A DNA stretch of 64,000 bases. Source: Semisulcospira habei. Taxonomy: Eukaryota; Mollusca; Gastropoda; Semisulcospiridae. The stretch spans positions 187,279,033 to 187,343,032 of the forward strand of contig BTPG01000003.1 in assembly GCA_036245525.1 (NCBI GenBank), read 5' to 3'. Under the pieces are notes generated by a model. The model did not search any database and was not told the origin of the DNA. It worked only from the letters and a program-made list of their open reading frames with translations. Position 1 is the first letter of the stretch. Each line of letters starts with the position of its first letter. This document shows positions 52,401 through 57,069 of the stretch, one piece after another. The translations under genes and the position numbers were made by a program.

Positions 52401-54784
52401 GTAAGACTGTTGTCTGTGTTGGTTTAGATACGAGCTTCAAGCGTATTAATCCCGGGCCTTAGGTGCCGAGAAACGGTGAACACGATCCAACTGCAAGAGA
52501 CATAGATCCTCATGAGCCCCCGCAGTTGCGGGGGCTCATGAGGATCTATGCCTCTTGCCGACGCCATTTTGAACCCACGTTCCTCGGACAGCTGGGGCTC
52601 GTTGGCGTTCATTAACAATGATGTCAAAAACAGTCTGCGTCACCAGGCACTGAAGGGGTTAACTCTTTCGAGGCGTGCCGCATCCGGATTCGCGGCACGT
52701 TTCGAAAGAGTTAACCTGCATACGTAGATAGAACCCCCCCCCCCCCCCCCCCCGCCAAAAAAAAAAAATAAATAAAAAAAAAAATGACAAACATTCGAGG
52801 GGTGGGGGGTGGGGGTTGGGGGGGGGGGGTATTCAGGCAAGATACAGTTCACGGCCATCATGAGTGTCGTGTCCAGCCGGTTTTCGCCGTGCAAACATGA
52901 CAGCGTGTATCATTATTAACCCCTTCACTACCGAGAAAAAAGTGAACACAATCCAACTGAAAGAAGGAGAATACGCCTCTTGCTGTCACCACGTCGTATC
53001 CATGTTCCTTGGGTGCCTGGGGCTCCTTGGCTTGAATAAACACTAGTTTCATAAAACACAGTCTGCCTCCCGGTACTAGCAGTGAAGGGGGTGTCGCTCT
53101 TTAGGCCTTTTTAAATGCTTATGACAAGAGCCCCTCTGAGACATTTGACAGGAAGACGTGAAGGTGCAAGTGTACTTTTATGTCGGTAACGTCAAGAGGA
53201 CGTAAGACGTGAAGGTGCAAGTGTACTTTTATGTCGGTAACGTCAAGAGGACGTAAGACGTGAAGGTGCAAGTGTACTTTTATGTCGGTAACGTCAAGAG
53301 GACGTAAGACGTGAAGGTGCAAGTGTACTTTTATGTCGGTAACGTCAAGAGGACGTAAGACGTGAAGGTGCAAGTGTACTTTTATATCGATAACGTCAAG
53401 AGGATGCAAGACGTGAAGGTGCAAGTGTACTTTTATATCGGCAACGTCAAGAGGACGTAAGACGTGAAGGTGCAAGTGTACTTTTATGTCGGTAACGTCA
53501 AGAGGACGTAAGACGTGAAGGTGCAGGTGTACTTTTATATCGGTAACGTCAAGAGGACGTAAGACGTGAAGGTGCAAGTGTACGTTTATGTCGGTAACGT
53601 CAAGAGGACGTAAGACGTGAAGGTGCAAGTGTACTTTTATATCGGTAACGTCAAGAGGACGTAAGACGTGAAGGTGCAAGTGTACTTTTATGTCGGTAAC
53701 GTCAAGAGGACGTAAGACATGAAGGTGCAAGTGTACTTTTATATCGATAACGTCAAGAGGACGCAAGACGTGAAGGTGCAAGTGTACTTTTATATCGGCA
53801 ACGTCAAGAGGACGTAAGACGTGAAGGTGCAAGTGTACTTTTATGTCGGTAACGTCAAGAGGACGTAAGACGTGAAGGTGCAGGTGTACTTTTATATCGG
53901 TAACGTCAAGAGGACGTAAGACGTGAAGGTGCAAGTGTACATTTTATATCGGTAACGTCAAGAGGACGTCGACCCTAGTCGACAACCGGGTGTGTATCCA
54001 AAGATTACTGTAGGCATACAATGTCCGAAGGATCATGTTACACCTGCCTTGCCCCCCCCCCCCCGACCCCCCCAACCCCCTCCTTCACCAACCCTCTCCT
54101 CCACTTACCCCCGCCCCCAGGTGCCCCGCACCTCCCCCCACCCCCACCCCCACCCCCCAGCAAAATTCCAACGCCACTAGTAATAATAATAATAATAAGC
54201 GCATTAAATAGGCGCTTTATCCCAATTGAAAATCGGCTCAAAGCGCCGCCGCGAACTGAACCCAACAAGCACGCTCACGTGAATCACGCGCATTCACTCA
54301 CACACTGAACGTAAACACAGAACTTTCACGTGGTGCTAAGGGCAAGCTCAAGCGAGCTACTGTAGTTTTTGGAAATTCAAAATCGTTTGTATTTGAAATT
54401 TGATTAAGTGGACTGAAACTGATACCAAAGTGGAGTACACGCACATCGCTAGAAGTTCATGGATTGTCAGTGTCTTCACCCTTTAGGTATCGGCAGCGGT
54501 TTTAGTCGCGATGATTCCTGTAGGAATCATCGCGACTAAAACCGCTACCGACACCCAAAGGGTTCATGTCAGTGTACACCGTTTAGGTGTACACAGTGCT
54601 TTTGGTTGACTGATGCGCGATATAATCCAGAGGCTTTGTGTGATGGTATATATTGCAGACGGCCAGTCAGATGTCCCTCGGCATCACGTCCAACTCCATG
54701 GTCTCTGGACTGTCGGGGTATTCCCACAGAAGCCGGGCCAGCAGGGACTCGGCCTCCACTCACACGTTCGAGTCAGTCGTCTGA
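32738..54784 (+). CDS. SLC6 family Na+-coupled transporter, whole gene (16 firm coding exons)
   Basis: Joining the exons listed below gives 2313 coding bases including the TGA at 54782: 770 residues before any exon-1 addition, 12 membrane segments, cytoplasmic termini. The family signature [15 protein letters not shown] is at residues 127-141. Gly122 stands where monoamine transporters have Asp, so the substrate is probably an amino acid. TM8 LGLDSQ supplies the Na2-type Asp488 and Ser489. Arg128 and Asp543 (TM10) fit the outer gate. Closest overall to glycine/proline transporters (SLC6A5, A7, A9 group), from remembered family features. The long acidic N-terminal tail (about 107 residues) and Ser/Thr-rich C-tail are soluble. 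The chloride site is altered (see findings). No internal stop or frameshift; all 15 firm introns are GT/AG. Confidence 0.93.
33160..33455 (+). repeat. (GGTT)n and T/G-rich low complexity
   Basis: GGTT repeats to 33255, then runs of T and G including G tracts at 33316-33324 and 33431-33456. Within intron 2. Confidence 0.9.
33982..34201 (-). mobile_element. Hairpin MITE family A, TTAA at both ends
   Basis: Complete minus-orientation copy: left TTAACCTGTTCCC, hairpin centred near 34127, right GGCAGTGAAAGGGTTAA. Confidence 0.75.
34359..34485 (+). CDS. SLC6 exon 3: end of N-terminal tail
   Basis: Acceptor GTGATCAG, donor TCAG/GTAAAG, phase 0 to 1. Encodes [14 protein letters not shown] through [11 protein letters not shown]. 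The RGNW motif just before TM1 is conserved across SLC6 transporters. Confidence 0.88.
34758..35120 (+). mobile_element. Family C MITE with one arm amplified five times
   Basis: TTAACCCATTTGAACCCC at the left and GGACTGGGTTAA at the right. Between, a 37-bp unit (GATAATTCAAGGGTAATGCC... GGCGCCT) is repeated five times from 34849 before the single complementary arm at 35036-35072. Confidence 0.8.
35400..35455 (+). mobile_element. Hairpin family E fragment
   Basis: GACCATCATTTAAATGATGGTC is a perfect short palindrome followed by TTTAATGGCAGGTAA. Family E has larger copies at 48930-49015 and 50064-50130. Confidence 0.5.
35626..35727 (+). mobile_element. Hairpin family F (mariner-like MITE)
   Basis: ACGAGCAAAAGAAACGCGAC and its complement TTGCATTTCTTTCGCTCGTC flank a short centre, with TATA-type ends. 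Other copies: 37611-37712, 38712-38766, 43050-43145 and a fragment at 45397-45425. TA-flanked short hairpins fit Tc1/mariner derivatives. Confidence 0.6.
35732..36020 (+). repeat. (CTA)n microsatellite forming the end of an intron
   Basis: Imperfect CTA/CTG triplets with a higher repeat (TATTCTGCTACTACTACAAT occurs more than once). It reaches to within 15 bases of the exon 4 acceptor. Confidence 0.9.
36036..36260 (+). CDS. SLC6 exon 4: TM1 and TM2
   Basis: 75 codons, phase 1 to 1, acceptor TGTTTCAG, donor AAAG/GTTGGT. Encodes [19 protein letters not shown] and the SLC6 signature, then TM2 with [13 protein letters not shown]. Residue 145 (codon 36146-36148) is Phe where GAT1 and SERT have the chloride-site Tyr. 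Confidence 0.95.
36293..36375 (+). mobile_element. Hairpin in intron 4
   Basis: CCCTCGATTCGCTGCCGC pairs with GCGGCAGCGAATCGAGGG around GTGTTCA. A diverged relative begins at 48264 (GGACACACTGGTTGTCTCCC). Confidence 0.6.
36480..36565 (+). mobile_element. Family A hairpin
   Basis: AAAGGCATAGATCCTCATGA and its complement, centred near 36527, nearly perfect. Confidence 0.65.
36888..37031 (+). repeat. (ATT)n(GTT)n microsatellite
   Basis: ATT triplets with a central GTT block at about 36943-36977. Confidence 0.95.
37135..37217 (+). mobile_element. Family D MITE, TTAA at both ends
   Basis: TTAACCCTTTCACTG to CCAAAGGGTTAA; the stem is degraded. Confidence 0.55.
37331..37477 (+). CDS. SLC6 exon 5: TM3 and start of EL2
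   Basis: 49 codons, phase 1 to 1. Encodes [19 protein letters not shown] then [18 protein letters not shown]. The YYN of TM3 contains the conserved substrate-site Tyr; the Cys begins the extracellular loop disulphide. Confidence 0.95.
37484..37556 (+). mobile_element. Family B hairpin directly after a splice donor
   Basis: CATTCGAGACGTGTCGCC to GGCGACACGCCTCGAATG, starting about 7 bases after the exon 5 boundary, so it sits against the U1 binding site. Confidence 0.65.
37611..37712 (+). mobile_element. Hairpin family F (mariner-like)
   Basis: CTGACGAGCAAAGGAAATGC at the left, CTTTCTTCTTTTTTTCGTCAG at the right, inner arms ACATTTTTAGAATCA and its complement. Confidence 0.6.
38433..38598 (+). 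CDS. SLC6 exon 6: large extracellular loop EL2
   Basis: Phase 1 to 2, donor AA/GTAAGT. Encodes [19 protein letters not shown], then [15 protein letters not shown] is an N-glycosylation site and the second Cys would close the loop disulphide. The acceptor follows ATT/TCA repeats and lacks a normal pyrimidine tract. Confidence 0.92.
38712..38766 (+). mobile_element. Hairpin family F, minimal perfect copy
   Basis: 48-bp near-perfect palindrome at 38714-38761: TGACGAGCAAAAGAAATGCG and complement with almost no loop. Confidence 0.65.
38840..38999 (+). mobile_element. Family A MITE sharing a TTAA with its neighbour
   Basis: TTAATCCTTTCACTGCCGAG to CAGGGAAGGGGTTAA. One hairpin arm is lost. Its right TTAA (38996-38999) is also the left TTAA of the family C copy that follows. 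Confidence 0.65.
38996..39168 (+). mobile_element. Family C MITE
   Basis: TTAACATACTGAGCCC to GCTGAATGGGTTAA, with a shortened hairpin (GTTCGACCATGATAG / CTATCATGGTCGG). Confidence 0.6.
39205..39380 (+). repeat. (GGTT)n microsatellite
   Basis: GGTT repeats with a GGTC block at 39256-39283. Confidence 0.95.
39453..39533 (+). mobile_element. Family B hairpin, TTAA at both ends
   Basis: TTAACTCATTCGAGACGTGC to GCACGTCTCGAATGTGTTAA. Nearly perfect stem, 36 bases before the exon 7 start. Confidence 0.75.
39570..39702 (+). CDS. SLC6 exon 7: TM4
   Basis: Phase 2 to 0, acceptor CACAACACAG. Encodes [20 protein letters not shown], then TM4 and [11 protein letters not shown]. The LSDGI and KGIKTTGK motifs are standard SLC6 landmarks. 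Confidence 0.93.
39832..39888 (+). mobile_element. Hairpin family G
   Basis: TGTCATTTTGTACCTTACGGC pairs with GCCGTAAGGTCCAAAATGACA, a compact stem-loop. Confidence 0.65.
40026..40175 (+). mobile_element. Family C relative lacking the hairpin
   Basis: TTAACCCTTTTCATCTTGAT to GGACGTAAAGGGTTAA. The outer halves match family C copies, but the central stem is replaced by a short spacer. It could be a precursor or a deletion form. Confidence 0.55.
40195..40530 (+). mobile_element. Possible MITE with AGGCCTGTATCC ends
   Basis: AAAGGCCTGTATCCACG at the left and GATACAGGCTTTGTG at the right form short inverted ends. The family is unknown to me and the target duplication is unclear. Confidence 0.3.
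40697..40752 (+). mobile_element. Hairpin family I
   Basis: AAGATCTTCGGGCCCA with TGGGCCCGAAGACGTTTTGC around CCACGGCCGCAA. A half copy is at 5268-5290. Confidence 0.55.
40803..40937 (+). CDS. SLC6 exon 8: TM5 and EL3
   Basis: 45 codons, phase 0 to 0, acceptor GTTTCAG, donor CAGG/GTCAGA. Encodes [20 protein letters not shown], then [19 protein letters not shown]. The donor has a non-optimal downstream sequence, but phase and homology fix it. Confidence 0.93.
40968..41150 (+). mobile_element. Family A MITE
   Basis: CACTACCGAGAAAACAAAAA, hairpin centred near 41030, TTTGTATCCATGTTCTTTTG. The right end is degraded. Confidence 0.6.
41291..41781 (+). mobile_element. PIF/Harbinger-like MITE
   Basis: Terminal inverted repeats AGGCCCCGCCACACATGCCC and its partner ending GTGTGGCGGGGCCT, flanked by TTA on both sides (41288-41290 and 41782-41784). 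A 3-bp TTA duplication is characteristic of PIF/Harbinger. The inner arms contain repeated GATCGGA/TCCGATC blocks. No transposase. Confidence 0.7.
42056..42292 (+). mobile_element. Tandem pair of related hairpins
   Basis: Two adjacent stem-loops (about 42098-42163 and 42196-42275), each with GTGTCACTTTA-like and TTTAAAGTGACATTGTAC arms around a TTGCTTAC.TACGTAAGCAA-like centre. They are diverged from each other. Confidence 0.6.
42372..42475 (+). CDS. SLC6 exon 9: TM6
   Basis: Phase 0 to 2, acceptor GGTTTCAG, donor CTCAG/GTCAGT. Encodes [19 protein letters not shown], then [15 protein letters not shown]. Gln384 and Ser388 of the chloride site are kept. The unwound segment reads AGGG where glycine transporters have a Trp. 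Confidence 0.95.
42608..42722 (+). mobile_element. Family A hairpin with right end
   Basis: CAAGAGGCATAATCCTCATG and complement, then AGTTAATGGGTTAA at 42709-42722. Confidence 0.55.
43050..43145 (+). mobile_element. Hairpin family F
   Basis: ATACCGACGAGCAAAAGAAT at the left; ATTTCTTTTACTCTTC at the right; worn. Confidence 0.45.
43518..43736 (+). mobile_element. Family C MITE
   Basis: TTAACACTTTTCATCCTAAT at the left, hairpin around 43605, GATATAATGGGCTAAAG at the right (TTAA decayed to CTAA). Confidence 0.6.
43801..43925 (+). CDS. SLC6 exon 10: TM7 with altered chloride site
   Basis: Phase 2 to 1, acceptor TTAATTCAG, donor GACG/GTAAGT. Encodes [19 protein letters not shown], then [23 protein letters not shown] aligns with the NCMTS of SERT: codon 43826-43828 is Asp (residue 420) at the Asn position, and 43838-43840 is Cys (424) at the Ser position. 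Confidence 0.95.
44272..44345 (+). mobile_element. Hairpin family G next to a splice acceptor
   Basis: TATTGGGCCTTACGGCTC with GAGCCGTAAGGCCCAAAAT, outer ends TGTGCTG and CAGCACA. It ends 27 bases before exon 11 and probably overlaps the branch-point region. Confidence 0.65.
44373..44485 (+). CDS. SLC6 exon 11: EL4 and start of TM8
   Basis: Phase 1 to 0, acceptor CTATCAAG, donor CAG/GTACTA. Encodes [18 protein letters not shown], then [10 protein letters not shown]. Asp488 and Ser489 are the expected Na2 ligands. Confidence 0.95.
44596..44682 (+). mobile_element. Family C hairpin
   Basis: CATGATAGTTCAAGGGTGGT arm and complement around GGCGCCTATGGGCGCC; near-perfect 40-base arms. Confidence 0.7.
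44800..45000 (+). repeat. (GTCC/GTCG)n low complexity
   Basis: Imperfect tetranucleotide tract in intron 11. Confidence 0.8.
45070..45248 (+). repeat. (TG)n microsatellite forming a 3' splice-site tract
   Basis: About 180 bases of TG with few interruptions, running straight into the CAG acceptor of exon 12 (45248-45250). No separate pyrimidine tract exists. Confidence 0.95.
45251..45379 (+). CDS. SLC6 exon 12: TM8 end and TM9
   Basis: 43 codons, phase 0 to 0, donor CCG/GTAAGT. Encodes [18 protein letters not shown], then TM9 and GLPLACP. Continues DSQ of exon 11 to the conserved DSQFAMLET. Confidence 0.94.
45397..45505 (+). repeat. Fragments of families F and A
   Basis: TGCTGACGAGCAAAAGAAAT (family F end) and ACTCATGAGGACCTATGCCTC (family A arm). 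Confidence 0.4.
45536..47058 (-). mobile_element. RTE/BovB-like LINE, 5' truncated, antisense in an SLC6 intron
   Basis: Bounded by a 9-bp duplication TTTTCACAT (45527-45535 and 47059-47067). The 3' tail is a run of GATGAT, seen as ATC repeats from 45536 on the plus strand, as in RTE-type elements. It starts in the RT region at [18 protein letters not shown], so the endonuclease is absent. Confidence 0.9.
45547..46995 (-). CDS. RTE-like reverse transcriptase, open frame
   Basis: 482 codons without interruption; the protein continues upstream in frame to about 47058. Motifs: [10 protein letters not shown] and [15 protein letters not shown] (about residues 33-62), [16 protein letters not shown] (about 79-94), [17 protein letters not shown] (about 114-130, first Asp), [20 protein letters not shown] (about 169-188), [13 protein letters not shown] (about 212-224, FADD), [14 protein letters not shown] (about 275-288), and the C-terminal [13 protein letters not shown] and [12 protein letters not shown] typical of RTE proteins. 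It differs from the 7333-8562 protein, so it is a second RTE-type family. Confidence 0.88.
   Translation of the reverse strand: MKHGGEVTTKVLTTLCQKIWEQKKWPVEWTQSLVIPLPKKGNLKQCQNYRTISLISHPSKVMLRIILNRLKTFAEELLAEEQAGFRVGRSTVEQIFNCRVLIEKHLQHQRELYHNFIDFRKAFDRVWHDGLWQVMRSFNIEEGLIQMIEALYKNACSAVLLNNRSGEFFRTTIGVRQGCLLSPVLFNIFLEKIMQETLHDHHTSISIGGRSLCNLRFADDIDLMAGSNSELQNMTDKLSSSAGSYGMEISTDKSKVMINTTSDSSSNIHMNGQKLEEVNSFKYLGATLSKDGSCIAEIRIRIGTATSAMARLDRIWRSNSISFTIKYRLYKSLVVSILLYGCETWTLLADSEKKIQAFENKCLRKLLRISYREHKTNEYVRSIVTSLVGPHEPLLATVKRRKLAWFGHVTRHNTLSKTILQGTLEGSRRRGRQRKSWVANIKEWTELEMPDLLATAQNRTQWRALSVAAAFQSPQRPVRARD
47600..47960 (-). pseudogene. RNase H remnant of a LINE
   Basis: Minus strand: [15 protein letters not shown] (first Asp), [18 protein letters not shown] (Glu), [14 protein letters not shown] (Asp). 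These are three RNase H positions in order with the right spacing, but the fourth block is lost. The AT-rich stretch 47070-47600 may be its 3' part; I see nothing else there. Confidence 0.5.
48164..48263 (+). CDS. SLC6 exon 13: TM10
   Basis: Phase 0 to 1, acceptor TGTACCAG, donor TACG/GTAAGG. Encodes [19 protein letters not shown], then [12 protein letters not shown]. Asp543 in LMDNY is the outer-gate Asp. Confidence 0.94.
48406..48623 (+). mobile_element. Hairpin MITE family C, complete copy
   Basis: TTAACTCGTTCAGCCCCGAC to GGGGCAGAATGTGTTAA with a full stem (CATGATAGTTCGAGGGTGGT and complement). A good reference copy for the family. Confidence 0.75.
48706..48752 (+). pseudogene. Partial duplicate of SLC6 exon 14 inside the intron
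   Basis: GGTTCTGTCAAGACATCCAC... GATGATCGG lies 80 bases upstream of exon 14 and matches the first about 43 bases of that exon with roughly four differences. It has no proper acceptor and its frame is altered. Confidence 0.7.
48787..48887 (+). CDS. SLC6 exon 14: IL5 and TM11
   Basis: Phase 1 to 0, acceptor TGTCGTCAG, donor ATC/GTAAGT. Encodes [18 protein letters not shown], then [15 protein letters not shown]. The RFC-x-DI-x-MIG motif is conserved in SLC6. Confidence 0.94.
48930..49015 (+). mobile_element. Hairpin family E
   Basis: AAAGACCATCACTTAGGCGG and CCGCCTAAGTTATGGTCTTT around CTGTAACAG; the flanks read TGTCATT and AATGACA. Confidence 0.65.
49223..49421 (-). pseudogene. LINE 3' end, first of two copies around a SINE
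   Basis: Minus strand encodes [14 protein letters not shown] and [15 protein letters not shown], the usual C-terminus of CR1/L2/Jockey proteins. The second copy is at 49866-50066. Confidence 0.6.
49422..49865 (-). mobile_element. tRNA-derived SINE, full length
   Basis: Minus strand starts GGGGCGGTCCGTGGCGCAGT (A box) with GAGGTTCGAAAAC (B box) about 45 bases later, a shared core (GTACCCGGAGAAAGAACCCC on the plus strand, reversed in the element) and an AAT-repeat tail (49422-49459 on the plus strand). Other copies: 54181-54440 (5' truncated) and 60272-60678. Confidence 0.75.
49866..50066 (-). pseudogene. LINE 3' end, second copy
   Basis: Repeats the 49223-49421 sequence with few changes ([14 protein letters not shown] again). 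The two copies flank the SINE like a 200-bp duplication. Confidence 0.6.
50067..50135 (+). mobile_element. Hairpin family E
   Basis: AAGACCATCATTTCAGTGGC and GCCGCCTAAATGATGGTCTT, followed by TATTGACAGGTGACAC. Confidence 0.6.
50675..50800 (+). mobile_element. Family A MITE
   Basis: CAAGAGGCAAAGAGCCTCAT pairs with ATGAGGTTCTCTGCCTCTTG; the right part ends GGCAGTGAAGGAGTTG. Confidence 0.6.
50887..51060 (+). CDS. SLC6 exon 15: EL6 and TM12
   Basis: 58 codons, phase 0 to 0. A run of more than 20 T lies at 50850-50871 before the TTTTTAG acceptor; donor GGG/GTACGT. Encodes [18 protein letters not shown], then [11 protein letters not shown] and a TM12 ending [12 protein letters not shown]. Confidence 0.95.
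51300..51850 (+). repeat. Degenerate minisatellite rich in GGGTAAGTT
   Basis: Diverged units of roughly 40 bases containing GGGTAAGTTGGGG and GTCAAAACGTTAT; G runs at 51570-51583 and 51801-51842. Many GGTAAGT strings inside are perfect splice donor sequences. Confidence 0.75.
52030..52145 (+). mobile_element. Family C hairpin, degraded
   Basis: TTGACCATGACAGTGCAAGG and ATTAATCTGTCATGGTCAA arms. It ends just before the exon 16 acceptor region. Confidence 0.55.
52188..52400 (+). CDS. SLC6 exon 16: C-terminal tail
   Basis: 71 codons, phase 0 to 0, acceptor TTTTTCAG. Encodes [19 protein letters not shown], then [14 protein letters not shown] and a Ser/Thr-rich end. The W-G-P motif after TM12 is as in glycine and proline transporters. 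Confidence 0.93.
52446..52662 (+). mobile_element. Hairpin MITE family A, complete
   Basis: TTAATCCCGGGCC at the left, perfect hairpin centred near 52527, GGCACTGAAGGGGTTAA at the right. Its right TTAA is shared with the next element. Confidence 0.75.
52659..52714 (+). mobile_element. Hairpin MITE family B, TTAA at both ends
   Basis: TTAACTCTTTCGAGGCGTGC to GGCACGTTTCGAAAGAGTTAA. It follows a family A copy with one common TTAA. Confidence 0.75.
52732..52830 (+). repeat. C, A and G homopolymer runs
   Basis: C run at 52734-52753, A-rich 52758-52785, G-rich 52799-52829. Confidence 0.9.
52915..53092 (+). mobile_element. Family A MITE lacking the hairpin
   Basis: TTAACCCCTTCACTACCGAG and TAGCAGTGAAGGGG ends; the stem is reduced to GAATACGCCTCTTGC. 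Confidence 0.6.
53146..53960 (+). repeat. 51-bp minisatellite, about 16 copies
   Basis: Unit GACGTGAAGGTGCAAGTG, TACTTTTATGTCGGTAACG, TCAAGAGGACGTAA (51 bases). Because 51 is divisible by 3, the minus strand stays open for 271 codons as a 17-residue repeat, but this lies within an SLC6 intron and I do not call it a gene. Variant units recur at a 357-bp spacing (7 units), for example TATATCGATAACG at 53385 and 53742. Confidence 0.95.
54181..54440 (-). mobile_element. tRNA-derived SINE, 5' truncated
   Basis: AAT repeats at 54181-54198, then the same body as 60272-60480 (AACCCAACAAGCACGCTCAC, GGCAAGCTCAAGCGAGCTAC). The tRNA head is missing. Confidence 0.7.
54477..54564 (+). mobile_element. Hairpin MITE family D
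   Basis: CACCCTTTAGGTATCGGC to GACACCCAAAGGGTTC, inner stem TAGTCGCGATGATTCC and its complement, nearly perfect. Confidence 0.7.
54659..54784 (+). CDS. SLC6 exon 17: last coding exon
   Basis: Acceptor TATATTGCAG, 41 codons and TGA. Encodes [18 protein letters not shown], then [20 protein letters not shown]. The final Ser-Val-Val fits a class I PDZ ligand (S/T-x-hydrophobic). I could not place the polyadenylation site. Confidence 0.85.
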   Translation, partial: TASQMSLGITSNSMVSGLSGYSHRSRASRDSASTHTFESVV

Positions 54785-54930
54785 TCACAGACTTTGTGAC
54801 GATTTCGTGCCAGTTGCAGAGGATAGACCGGTCATGACTATGATATTCCAAGGGTGGTGCCGCTACTGAGATCAGCCTGGCGCCTTTTTAGATGCCAAGT
54901 GAATGCAGCCAGTATTCTGTCTTTTATGAC

Positions 54931-55042
54931 CCAGTGCGCAAAGTCCATCGGGCCGAGGTCGGCCGTTGTTGGCCCGCGCACTAACGTGCGCGGGCCAACA
55001 GCGGCCGACTCGGCCCGGCCCGACGTTCTTTTGCGCATTGGG
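54931..55042 (+). mobile_element. Hairpin family H, GC-rich
   Basis: CAGTGCGCAAAGTCCATCGG and GACGTTCTTTTGCGCATTG ends, inner CCCGCGCACTAACGTGCGCG stem. Other copies: 57487-57569 and about 58545-58640. Confidence 0.65.
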
Positions 55043-55239
55043 CAGGAGCCAGCTGAAGACTCATTTCTTCACTGGACACTTCAGTCGACAAAGCCAAACA
55101 GTGCTAATTTTATTTTAATTTTTTTTTTCTTCCTTCTCATTTCTGCTGTTTTGAAGCTTCACGACCATGTGATAATATTGTTGTTTTACTGCGCTGTACA
55201 AGTGAAGAAAAGCGTTAAACGTTCAGCCCTGACGCACTA

Positions 55240-55350
55240 AAGCAGGAGATGGATCGACCATGATAATTCAAGGGTAGTGCCTGTCGGCGCCAAGCTAATC
55301 TGGCACGACCCTTGAATTATCTTGTCGATCCATCTCCTGCAACTGGTGCA
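55240..55350 (+). mobile_element. Family C hairpin
   Basis: GATGGATCGACCATGATAAT and ATTATCTTGTCGATCCATC arms; the left arm is shortened near the loop. Confidence 0.6.
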
Positions 55351-55409
55351 TAGTCGTTAGATGACGAATCCAGAATTTGGGAAATATGGCCGTCGGGCTG
55401 AATGAGTTA

Positions 55410-55560
55410 TCGTAATATGTTGTCCACCACGACGGTGATTTTAAAGACGGGGCACCGATTAGGTCCTGAACAAATTTGGACCCCAGCTCTACAACCGAGC
55501 CAGCCAGCTCCCCACGACTGGAGATACCATCATCATTATCATCATCATCATCATCATCAA
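55410..55560 (-). mobile_element. SINE fragment related to 30360-30515
   Basis: GTTGTCCACCACGACGGTGA and CTGAACAAATTTGGACCC match the other copy. The tRNA-like head is damaged, and ATC repeats follow at 55526-55558. Confidence 0.55.
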
Positions 55561-56150
55561 AACTAAGTTTTCGCAACGCTTGAAATTGAACGAGAAGATA
55601 GACCGATCTTAATTGTGGCGCGGTATACACTCAGTGTTCTCGAAGGTGACCTGTTACGATTCATAACAGTCGCATGAGGTCGATGAATCATGACTCTTCA
55701 AGGGATTCACATTGTTCTAGAATGCGACCTGGCCTGTTTCGATTTCGTAGAAGTTGCTGTAGACGGATCGAGCATAAATAGTTCTAGGATCGTACCAGAT
55801 TAGCTTGGCGCCTTTCCAGGGCTTAAGAGGTGAAAGTCAGACCACACGAATTTGGAAGCCGAGTTATGTCTCGTGACGGCGAGTGCTCATGGAGCAATAG
55901 CATGGGTGGGACCGACAAAAAAAAGTTGAATCCTGAAGCGAGGGTGTGGGGCACTTTTTAAGTGGGGGGAAGAAAATTGAATCCGGAAATCCGGCTGTAG
56001 CCGGAAAGGTCCCACCCATGCAATAGGTAGACACATATATATTCTTATTGAAGCTCGAAAACTGTCAGGGGCACATGACTCATGGATTTTTGGACCTGTG
56101 TGGTCAGACAGCTAGTGGTTTTACCCATTGCACCCTCAGGCTGAATCTGT
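55561..56150. other. No recognisable feature
   Basis: Contains a remnant of family C at about 55770-55820 (GATTAGCTTGGCGCCT) and nothing else I can name. Confidence 0.45.
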
Positions 56151-56169
56151 TTAATTTGCTTATTGTCCT

Positions 56170-56300
56170 ATGAAGGCTACATTACAGATTAGGAGATAGA
56201 TCAACCATTTTAGTTTAAGGGTGGTGCCAGAATAGCTTGGCGCCCCAGGCGCCAAGCTATTCTAGCACCACCCTTGAACTAGTATATTCAATTTTATTTC
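56170..56300 (+). mobile_element. Family C hairpin
   Basis: TTTAAGGGTGGTGCCAGAAT and complement around GGCGCCCCAGGCGCC. Confidence 0.65.
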
Positions 56301-56618
56301 TAGCAAAAGTGTATCAGGATAAAAAAAAGGTTTACCCGCTCATTTGCTGGGACGTAGCATACAACAACCACCTGCAAGGTACATAGACCATCGTAACCCA
56401 CCGAAAGTGTTTGCTCCATTTAGCCTACACATTTTCTGGCTGTCGGTCTGCGGTAGTTTTGGAGACAAAGTTCATGTTCGCTGGTAGTGATGTGCCCGAA
56501 AGTTTGACTACGTGAAAATGGTATTTGGAACGAAACAGCGTCTGATGTATTTCATCAACTTTGTCAGTCAGTCCAAGATGCGTAGTAATTCAGCATTACT
56601 TGTCACAGATCTTCACAC

Positions 56619-56816
56619 TTAACCCTTATCATTCGGAATACACCAGTGTGTGAAATAGGTTTGACTAAAATAGTTCAAAGGTGGTGCCAAGCTATTCTGG
56701 CACTACCCTTGAAATAAAGCCTTTGGTCTGCATCCTTATCTATAAGTACTGTAATGTAGCTTACGTATGGCAGTGTACAAATTTAAAGCGTTTAGCTTCA
56801 GTATGGTATAGGTTAA
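56619..56816 (+). mobile_element. Family C MITE, TTAA at both ends
   Basis: TTAACCCTTATCATTCGG to TATGGTATAGGTTAA; the stem is shortened. The subtype is shared with 59132-59357 and 62592-62930. Confidence 0.65.
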
Positions 56817-57069
56817 ATAGTCAAGTGACAACAATCTCTTCGGTCAAAATTGATCAATGATGACGGCTGTTCCAACAAGGGAGGAAGGCAAAAATGAAGA
56901 GTGGACAGGAAAAGGTGCCGCGAACCGTCCTTTTTCCTGTCGGAGCCTTCATGCTTAGTCTCTTAGTCACTTTTATCTCTCTGGTCAAGTTCCGCGTTTG
57001 TGTATGAACCTGGTTCTTCTTTTTCCTTTTTTTTTTAAGGGACCACGGACGTTCGATATCATGTCTCTT

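Noticed and set aside
53119..53934. A 271-codon minus-strand frame of 17-residue repeats
   Set aside because: It is the translation of a 51-bp minisatellite inside an SLC6 intron; the frame is open only because the unit is a multiple of three.
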